DNA from: an uncultured Blautia sp. | GTDB lineage: Bacteria > Bacillota > Clostridia > Lachnospirales > Lachnospiraceae | NCBI GenBank assembly: GCA_934371915.1 | Contig: CAKROE010000122.1 | Span: 1-5,614, forward strand | Direction of reading: 5' to 3' | DNA: 5,614 bases | Shown: one piece after another, positions 1 through 4,449 of the stretch | Layout of the letters: every line of letters starts with the position of its first letter | Numbering within the stretch: position 1 is the stretch's first letter | Notes under the pieces: generated by a model | The model's database searches: none | The model's input: only the letters and a program-made list of their open reading frames with translations | What the model was told of the DNA's origin: nothing | Made by a program: the position numbers and the translations under genes

Positions 1-441
1 GATCAATCCAAGCCATTTCATATGAAGTCCACGTTCCAGTGCATACATCGCCCCGCCCTGCATACGACCGTCTTTTGTTTTGACACGATACTTAACTGCG
101 ATCAGTGATTCGCTGTATTTTGTCGCAATACCGAATACACCGGTAAGCCAGCACCACAGAACTGCCCCGGGACCACCGAGGGCAATTGCCGTTCCCACAC
201 CAATGATGTTCCCGGTTCCGATCGTAGATGCCAGTGCCGTTGTCAGTGCTCCGAACTGACTGACTTCGCCTTCCCCATCCGGGTCTTTCGTCACAGACAG
301 TTTGATTGCTGTTCCGATCTTTCGCTGGATCACTCCGGTTCGGATCGTCATAAAAATGTGTGTGCCAAGAAGCAGAAGAATCATCCACCAGCCCCACACC
401 CAGGTATCAATCTGATTGATCAGGTTTGTTATTGCATCCAT
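1..441 (-). CDS. AGCS-family alanine/glycine:cation symporter, N-terminal part
   Basis: Seen: an open frame of 147 codons without a stop, running off the left edge, so only the N-terminal third or so of a roughly 450-500 residue family is present. It starts with ATG at 441-439, preceded 7 bases upstream by a GGAGG core (449-453). The protein opens with a short amphipathic stretch (residues 1-13) and a first membrane segment (about 14-33, rich in W, L and I). It continues with the conserved glycine/threonine-rich stretch TALASTIGTGNIIGVGTAI (68-86) and PGAVLWCW (91-98), both typical of the AGCS (alsT/dagA) family. Family knowledge: these inner-membrane carriers import alanine or glycine with Na+ or H+. 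It has its own promoter (551-580) and a leader with a large hairpin (467-525). It lies 179 bases beyond the patatin gene on the same strand. The exact substrate cannot be read from this fragment. Confidence 0.93.
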   Translation of the reverse strand, partial: MDAITNLINQIDTWVWGWWMILLLLGTHIFMTIRTGVIQRKIGTAIKLSVTKDPDGEGEVSQFGALTTALASTIGTGNIIGVGTAIALGGPGAVLWCWLTGVFGIATKYSESLIAVKYRVKTKDGRMQGGAMYALERGLHMKWLGLI

Positions 442-466
442 ATTATTTCCTCCCTCGCTTTTCGAC

Positions 467-525
467 AAAAAAGCATAAGGGCATACCTCACGCAGCCTGC
501 GCGCTGTACACCCTTGTACTTTTTT
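467..525 (-). terminator. Terminator-like long hairpin in the leader of the AGCS gene
   Basis: On the minus-strand RNA, arm 515-506 (AAGGGUGUAC) pairs with arm 486-477 (GUAUGCCCUU) over 10 bp including two G-U wobbles. Inside this is a 6-bp stem (503-498 with 494-489) capped by a small loop. Outside it the run AAAAAAG (525-519) can pair with CUUUUUU (473-467) across a three-position junction with one mismatch. The 3' side therefore ends in a U tract, like an intrinsic terminator. Several pairs are G-U on the minus strand and become A-C mismatches on the plus strand, so the fold fits minus-strand transcripts better. It lies downstream of the AGCS promoter and upstream of its start. It may be an attenuator, or it may terminate readthrough from the larBC-patatin operon. 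Confidence 0.6.
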
Positions 526-550
526 ATTTCGTTCTATATTTATGCAACTC

Positions 551-580
551 ATTATACCAGAATACCGGCACGGTGTGCAA
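551..580 (-). promoter_or_regulatory. Sigma-A promoter for the AGCS transporter gene
   Basis: On the minus strand, TTGCAC (-35, 580-575) is followed by an 18-base spacer and a perfect TATAAT (-10, 556-551), with TGG just before it giving an extended -10. The predicted transcription start is near 544, which leaves a leader of about 100 bases containing the hairpin at 467-525 before the start codon at 441. No alternative promoter fits between that hairpin and the start codon. Confidence 0.8.
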
Positions 581-620
581 CTGAATTTTATATTTCGGCC
601 CGCTCTTTCTTCTATTTCGC

Positions 621-1463
621 TTACTGTTTCATCCAGTCTTTCAAAGCTTTCATGCGGATACGCGCATCTTTTCCTCCCAGATCATATACCTGCTGAATGA
701 CTTCAATATTATTTTCCATACGACTGATATCCAGTTTTTTATCCGGCTGGATCACAAATGCCCGGCCTGCCCGTTCCATTTCTTTCAGAACTTCCAGACT
801 GTGATTATAGACTACATGTCTGTTCTGAAGTGCCTGTACAAACTCCGGATATTTATGATAGCGGATTTCTGCCATTTTTGCATTCTCAGATTTTTTGACA
901 AATCCGGCTTCTCTTGTAAGTACAACCACAAGACGTTCATAACCCATCTTGTAAAATGCTTCAACGGGAATACTGTCCGCACAGCCTCCGTCAAGAAGTT
1001 TCATCCCGTTATAATCCACAATTTTTGAAACATATGGCATCGAAGCAGACGCGCGCATGGCATCGACCTGGCTCAGCATATCCGTAATTTTAATATATTC
1101 CGCTTTGCCTGTCTCAACATTTGTACAGGTCGCATAAAAGTCTGTATCTGATCTGACAAACGCTTCGTAATCAAATGGATCAAGCCGCTCCGGAATGTCA
1201 TGATAGCAAAACTGCTTTCCCACCACTTCTCCTGTGTGCAGAAAGCTCCACCAGCTCATAAAGTGTTTGTCATTCCGGTATTTTTTGAAATAACGAAGAC
1301 TTCTTCCTTTTTGTTCGGATACAAAGGAACAGCCATGCAGTGCTCCCGCAGAAACACCGATCACTCCGTCAAAATGTATTTCCTGCTCCAAAAAAACATC
1401 CAGTACACCGGCTGTGTAAATTCCGCGCATTGCGCCGCCTTCCAAAACAAGTCCTGTTTTCAT
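621..1463 (-). CDS. Patatin-like phospholipase family protein
   Basis: A 280-residue cytoplasmic-looking protein with no signal peptide. Seen: the oxyanion-hole glycine-rich loop LEGGAMRGIYTAGVLD (residues 7-22), the nucleophile elbow GVSAG with Ser38, and the catalytic Asp158 in DGG (158-160). This is the complete Ser-Asp dyad of the patatin / RssA-like family. The C-terminal third (about 190-280) resembles the extra domain of YjjU-type bacterial patatins. Family knowledge: these are serine acyl hydrolases acting on phospholipids or other acyl esters; the physiological substrate is usually unknown. The start is ATG at 1463, with AGGTGA at 1478-1473 nine bases upstream. The UGA in that Shine-Dalgarno is the stop codon of larC, so translation is probably coupled and the gene co-transcribed with larBC. 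No clear terminator follows directly at its 3' end. A role in nickel-cofactor synthesis is not suggested by the fold. Confidence 0.93.
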   Translation of the reverse strand: MKTGLVLEGGAMRGIYTAGVLDVFLEQEIHFDGVIGVSAGALHGCSFVSEQKGRSLRYFKKYRNDKHFMSWWSFLHTGEVVGKQFCYHDIPERLDPFDYEAFVRSDTDFYATCTNVETGKAEYIKITDMLSQVDAMRASASMPYVSKIVDYNGMKLLDGGCADSIPVEAFYKMGYERLVVVLTREAGFVKKSENAKMAEIRYHKYPEFVQALQNRHVVYNHSLEVLKEMERAGRAFVIQPDKKLDISRMENNIEVIQQVYDLGGKDARIRMKALKDWMKQ

Positions 1464-1472
1464 CGTTCTGTC

Positions 1473-2750
1473 TCACCTTTCTGTTGTCCAATAACTCCTG
1501 ATACTGTCATATGCCTCACGAAAACTGATCTGGTTTCGTAAGGCCAGTTCTTCCACACTTTCATATTCCGGATAACATCTTACCTGTCCGTCCGGCAGGG
1601 TACATATTTTGGCTTTTGCCTGTCCAAGAGGTGTTTTAAATGTGCTGATTTCTCTTTTCAGGATCGTACGCTGCATTTCTACTCTGCGGATGCCGATTGT
1701 TGTCGTCTCTGCAAAAATCAGGTTTTCCAGATTTTCCCTGTCCTCTTCTTTACAGATTACCGTCAGTGTATATGCAGGTCTGTTTTTCTTTGTATAGATT
1801 GGCATATAATGTGCTTCTCTTGCCCCGTTTTCCATAAGAAGTCTCTGCACATGTCCCATGATCTCGCCACTACAGTCATCGATATCCGTCTCCAGTTTCC
1901 AGATTGTATCTGCCACTTTTTCCGCTGCCGGTTCTGTCTGGATCAGCATTGCCCGGAGGATTCCCGGACAACGATATTCTCTTTTGCCTGCGCCGAGTCC
2001 GGTCTTTATGATGGTGAAATCTTCCGGCAATTTCTCATCTGTTCGAAAAGCCGCCACAACAGCCGCTCCCGTCGGTGTCACCAGTTCCCCCTGTATGTCG
2101 GTAATTTTTAATTTCAGATGATGATCCTCTGCAATGTGCGCAACTGCCGGTACCGGTACCGGAATCTGTCCGTGCTGACAACGGATAAAACCAGTTCCTT
2201 CATATAAAATCGGCACAATTACTTCGCTAATGTCCAGATTATCCATGCAGACTGCAATCGCAGCAATATCCACAATGGAATCAATTGCTCCAACTTCATG
2301 AAAATGAACTTTCTCTACCGGTACTCCATGCGCCTTTGATTCTGCATGTGCAAGAACCTCAAACACTTGCAACGCCATTTTCTTTGCTCTGTCTGTCATC
2401 GCTGAGCCCTGAATGATTTCTGTAATTTCTTTCATCCCACGATGTTCGTGCGGATAAGAATGTTCATGGCTATGCTCATGATGATGGTGTTCCATATCAT
2501 GCGTATGTTCATGACCATGCAGATACTCCATATCGTGGTCATGATTATCATGCTCCGGAATCACATTGAAATCACAGACGTCCAATCCCGATTTTTTTAC
2601 TCTTGAAATTTCTGTGCGAAAGCCTCCGACCGGAAGACTGTGAAGTGCTTTTTTCAGCACTTCTCTGCTTACACCCAGATCAAGGAGCGCTGCCACTGTC
2701 ATATCTCCGCTGATTCCCGAATAGCATTCTAAATATAATGTCTTACCCAT
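1473..2750 (-). CDS. larC: LarC, nickel insertion protein for the nickel-pincer cofactor
   Basis: A 425-residue protein. Family knowledge: LarC uses CTP to insert nickel into pyridinium-3,5-bisthiocarboxylic acid mononucleotide, giving the nickel-pincer nucleotide of lactate racemase and its relatives. Seen: the N-terminal signature ECYSGISGDMTVAALLDLG (8-26), a histidine-rich segment (67-103, 16 His), VHFHEVGAIDSIVDIAA (148-164), the TPTGAA motif (225-230), a second-domain start near 284 (WKLETDIDDCSGE), and MPIYTKKNRPAYTLTVIC (316-333). The frame also opens further upstream, but ATG at 2750 is chosen because AGGTGA (2760-2755) precedes it and the protein then begins directly with the family signature. 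The extension would overlap larB. Unlike Lactiplantibacillus plantarum, where larC is split into larC1 and larC2 joined by frameshifting, this is one continuous frame. It starts 13 bases after larB, and its stop sits in the Shine-Dalgarno of the patatin gene. Confidence 0.95.
   Translation of the reverse strand: MGKTLYLECYSGISGDMTVAALLDLGVSREVLKKALHSLPVGGFRTEISRVKKSGLDVCDFNVIPEHDNHDHDMEYLHGHEHTHDMEHHHHEHSHEHSYPHEHRGMKEITEIIQGSAMTDRAKKMALQVFEVLAHAESKAHGVPVEKVHFHEVGAIDSIVDIAAIAVCMDNLDISEVIVPILYEGTGFIRCQHGQIPVPVPAVAHIAEDHHLKLKITDIQGELVTPTGAAVVAAFRTDEKLPEDFTIIKTGLGAGKREYRCPGILRAMLIQTEPAAEKVADTIWKLETDIDDCSGEIMGHVQRLLMENGAREAHYMPIYTKKNRPAYTLTVICKEEDRENLENLIFAETTTIGIRRVEMQRTILKREISTFKTPLGQAKAKICTLPDGQVRCYPEYESVEELALRNQISFREAYDSIRSYWTTER
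2442..2552 (-). other. larC: Histidine-rich putative nickel-binding segment within LarC
   Basis: Residues 67-103 of LarC hold 16 histidines in 37 positions, mixed with Asp and Glu, including a run of four (88-91) and several His-x-His pairs. At the DNA level this is a CAT/CAC/GAA/GAC-rich imperfect repeat. Histidine-rich stretches of variable length are known in metal-insertion proteins such as HypB and in LarC proteins. Nickel binding or storage is inferred from composition and context. Confidence 0.75.
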
Positions 2751-2763
2751 ATATTCACCTGTT

Positions 2764-3525
2764 TTATTTTGCGTTATATTCTCTGGATGCCAGACGGTTG
2801 ATCTGTGTCGCAATGTATCCGGCACCATATCCATTGTCAATATTTACTACTGCAATCCCGTTTGCGCAGGAATTGATCATTGTCAGAAGTGCCGACAATC
2901 CGTTCATGCTTGCACCATATCCGACCGATGTCGGTACTGCGATCACCGGTTTATCCACAAGCCCGCCAAGCACGCTTGCAAGCGCCCCTTCCATACCGGC
3001 AACTGCAATCACACAGTTAGCATCCTGGATCACTTCCAGTCTGGAAAAGAGTCTGTGAATACCGCTGACTCCGATGTCAAAAACTCTGTCCACATGTGAG
3101 CCGAAATATTCAGCTGTCTGAGCCGCCTCCTCTGCCACCGCAATATCGGCTGTCCCTGCCGTACATATCGCAATCTTACCGATACGCTCTTTATCTTTTT
3201 TCTCTATTTTGATAATATGAGACAGCTCATCGTATTCTACATTCGGAAGAAGATTTTTTACAAGTTCATACTGATGCCTGGATGCTCTCGTTCCAAACAC
3301 CTCTCCATTGTCTTCATACAGTTTCTGAAAAATATGCACAAAATGCTGATCTGCCTTCCCGCTGCAAAAGATCACTTCCGGAAATCCGTTTCTGATTTCT
3401 CTGTGCGAATCCAGCTTTGCATAATCATCCATCTCTTCGAACGGCTCTTTACGAAAATAATGTTCTGCTTCCTCGATAGAAAGTTCTCCATTCTTAAATC
3501 TTGTCAGTATTTCTCTGGTTTCCAA
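2764..3525 (-). CDS. larB: LarB, pyridinium-3,5-biscarboxylic acid mononucleotide synthase
   Basis: A 253-residue protein from a TTG start at 3525. Family knowledge: LarB carboxylates nicotinic acid adenine dinucleotide on the pyridinium ring and hydrolyses the phosphoanhydride, the first step of nickel-pincer cofactor synthesis. Its C-terminal half is related to PurE (AIR carboxylase). Seen: an N-terminal helical region (1-45, with KNGELSIEEAE), then the PurE-like domain with IAICTAGTADIAVAEEA (118-134), FDIGVSGIHRLFSR (149-162), VAGMEGALASVLGGLVDKPV (175-194), VPTSVGYGASMNGLSALL (197-214) and SCANGIAVVNIDNGYGAGY (219-237). Cys220 in the last motif matches the cysteine reported as essential in L. 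plantarum LarB. An in-frame TTG at 3546 lies upstream of the Shine-Dalgarno and is rejected as the start. The gene follows the peptidase-like gene by 53 bases and precedes larC by 13. No larE or larA is adjacent. Confidence 0.95.
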   Translation of the reverse strand: METREILTRFKNGELSIEEAEHYFRKEPFEEMDDYAKLDSHREIRNGFPEVIFCSGKADQHFVHIFQKLYEDNGEVFGTRASRHQYELVKNLLPNVEYDELSHIIKIEKKDKERIGKIAICTAGTADIAVAEEAAQTAEYFGSHVDRVFDIGVSGIHRLFSRLEVIQDANCVIAVAGMEGALASVLGGLVDKPVIAVPTSVGYGASMNGLSALLTMINSCANGIAVVNIDNGYGAGYIATQINRLASREYNAK

Positions 3526-3531
3526 CTTCGC

Positions 3532-3538
3532 ACCTCCT
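3532..3538 (-). promoter_or_regulatory. larB: Strong ribosome binding site fixing the TTG start of larB
   Basis: A perfect AGGAGGT on the minus strand lies 6 bases before TTG at 3525-3523. No ATG or GTG in the larB frame is placed as well, so this site decides the start. The upstream in-frame TTG at 3546 would put the site inside the coding region. Confidence 0.85.
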
Positions 3539-3546
3539 AAAAGCAA

Positions 3547-3571
3547 GGGAGCATGCTGTACACATCCTCCC
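3547..3571 (-). repeat. Hairpin between the peptidase-like gene and larB
   Basis: On the minus strand GGGAGGATG (3571-3563) pairs with CATGCTCCC (3555-3547) around a 7-base loop, with a single G-G mismatch. It is followed by TTGCTTTTA and then the larB Shine-Dalgarno. The short, interrupted T-rich run could make it a weak intrinsic terminator or a processing or stability element that lowers larB expression relative to the gene before it. The structure is seen; the function is inferred. Confidence 0.5.
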
Positions 3572-3578
3572 GACTGTT

Positions 3579-4202
3579 CTATATATGATACAAAATCATT
3601 CCGCCTTTTTTGTCATATCCGGTATCCCACATTTCTTTTAAAGAAAACCACTTGTATTCCCCATAAGAAACGGCTTTTACCAGAAGATCATCTTCTGTTT
3701 CCTCATATCCTGCCAGAATAAACCAATGCCAGATATAATCTTCAAGAGGACCCTTTTCGTTTTTATGTTTCAGCATCAGATACGGAATCGGACAGGCTGC
3801 ATCTATCTGTACTTTTACTGCCTGAACAGCTTCCTCATATGTATGTGTCCCATGAAAGCCTTCCATCTGAAGCCGCGTATCGTTCATATCTTTCAGATAT
3901 TCCCCGAAGCCCTCCATAAAAAGTTCCAGCGTATCGATCCCGTTTGGTCTCGGACAGAGATAGTGTTTCATAATATAGGCAAAATCATGATACTCATTCC
4001 AGCTTATCTCCTGAATCGGATGTGGATAAAGTTTTTTCATGTCATTTGTTCTCGCAAAATAAATACAGCTCTCACAAGCTGCAATTGCCCCGCATCCACC
4101 ATCCCTCATAGTCACATCCGGAAAAAGATCCTGATTACCACCATAAGATTCTTCCACAAAAAAATATTCCAGTTCTTTTTTATGTAATACGGTCTGCTCC
4201 AC
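3579..4202 (-). CDS. Papain/C39-like putative cysteine peptidase, uncharacterised
   Basis: A 207-residue protein without signal peptide or membrane segment, so probably cytoplasmic. I do not recognise a named family member. Seen: an N-terminal YGGNQDLFPDVTMRDGGCGAIAAC stretch (residues 20-43, given here as key positions Q24, G36, C37, G38) that resembles the Gln...Cys-Gly start of papain-fold and C39-like enzymes. A central region about 70-145 contains a helix with many charged residues, and HWFILAGYEE (159-168) looks like the catalytic-His strand, with His159. The usual third residue (Asn or Asp) after this strand is not obvious: the equivalent region reads VKAVSYGEYKWFSLKEMW (175-192). The start is taken as GTG at 4202 with a weak GGGGGA about 9 bases upstream; a nearby ATG at 4209 is out of frame. 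It is probably the first gene of the larBC-patatin transcript. It could be an active peptidase, a transglutaminase-like or amidase relative, or a binding protein. Confidence 0.7.
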   Translation of the reverse strand: MEQTVLHKKELEYFFVEESYGGNQDLFPDVTMRDGGCGAIAACESCIYFARTNDMKKLYPHPIQEISWNEYHDFAYIMKHYLCPRPNGIDTLELFMEGFGEYLKDMNDTRLQMEGFHGTHTYEEAVQAVKVQIDAACPIPYLMLKHKNEKGPLEDYIWHWFILAGYEETEDDLLVKAVSYGEYKWFSLKEMWDTGYDKKGGMILYHI

Positions 4203-4239
4203 CGTCCATTCCCCCAGTCAGTCTTCTCTCTTGTTTTCT

Positions 4240-4282
4240 GTCACAGATTGCTGCAACACCATTGTAAAAACCCATCTGTAAC
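4240..4282. repeat. Inverted repeat overlapping the minus-strand promoter
   Basis: On the plus strand GTCACAGAT (4240-4248) and ATCTGTAAC (4274-4282) are 9-base inverted arms with one mismatch, separated by 25 bases. The right arm overlaps the -10 and the predicted start of the minus-strand promoter, so the repeat could be an operator for the larBC operon. This rests on symmetry and position only. Confidence 0.3.
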
Positions 4283-4309
4283 TATAGCATACTTTCCCAT
4301 GAAATTAAA
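4281..4309 (-). promoter_or_regulatory. Probable promoter of the peptidase-larB-larC-patatin operon
   Basis: On the minus strand TATAGT (4286-4281) is preceded by TGC, giving an extended -10. The -35 position at a 17-base spacing (4309-4304, TTTAAT) is poor, matching the consensus at three of six bases. The predicted start is near 4274, giving a leader of about 70 bases before GTG at 4202. It is weaker than the divergent promoter and may need an activator. Confidence 0.5.
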
Positions 4310-4353
4310 TAAATTTTTCCAAAAGCCCCTGCCCCTTTTCTATATAGGTTTTC

Positions 4354-4383
4354 TTGACACCTGTCATACGCACATGCTATAAT
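4354..4383 (+). promoter_or_regulatory. Near-perfect sigma-A promoter of the DAACS symporter gene
   Basis: TTGACA (4354-4359), an 18-base spacer, then TGC followed by TATAAT (4378-4383): both hexamers match the consensus and the -10 is extended. The predicted start is near 4390, giving a 60-base leader before ATG at 4450. Such a strong promoter is expected to be highly active unless repressed. Confidence 0.9.
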
Positions 4384-4398
4384 TTTTGCTATATTTTT

Positions 4399-4428
4399 TA
4401 TGTTTTGGAGACTTATTATCAAAACATA
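4399..4428 (+). repeat. Inverted repeat in the DAACS leader, possible operator or 5' hairpin
   Basis: TATGTTTT (4399-4406) and AAAACATA (4421-4428) are perfect 8-base inverted arms. In RNA the stem extends inward by a G-C and a G-U pair, leaving a 10-base loop. It lies about 9 bases after the predicted start of transcription and 9 bases before the Shine-Dalgarno. It could be a repressor site acting as a roadblock on a strong promoter, or an RNA stem near the 5' end. No U tract follows, so it is not a terminator. Confidence 0.45.
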
Positions 4429-4449
4429 TCATTTATGAGGAGGGATAAA

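Noticed and set aside
640..660. A cre-like or palindromic motif around TCAAAGCTTTCA.
   Set aside because: It lies in the conserved-frame C-terminal coding region of the patatin gene, lacks the central CG of a cre site, and is away from any promoter.
2642..2663. An 8-base perfect inverted repeat with an A/T-rich loop inside larC, and an AAAAAA run that might act as a frameshift site as in L. plantarum larC1/larC2.
   Set aside because: The run encodes two in-frame lysines (KKAL), the heptamer is not in the phase needed for -1 slippage, and the larC frame is complete without any shift. The repeat is explained by coding sequence.
2751..2840. A 30-residue N-terminal extension of larC starting at an upstream in-frame ATG.
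   Set aside because: It overlaps the end of larB, lacks family similarity, and the ATG at 2750 has a Shine-Dalgarno and begins with the LarC signature.
503..3563. The 9-mer GCTGTACAC occurs in both intergenic hairpins (503-511 and 3555-3563), suggesting a shared regulatory element.
   Set aside because: Many 9-mers recur by chance in a window of this size, and the sequence falls in different positions of the two stems.
3726..4187. A 153-codon plus-strand open frame opposite the peptidase-like gene.
   Set aside because: It has no ribosome binding site and no recognisable domain, and it is complementary to a gene with a Cys/His motif pattern.
4321..4339. AAAAG and CTTTT flanking a C-rich stretch just upstream of the symporter -35, as a possible terminator or operator.
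   Set aside because: The stem is only 5 weak pairs with a large C-rich loop, and nothing else supports a function.
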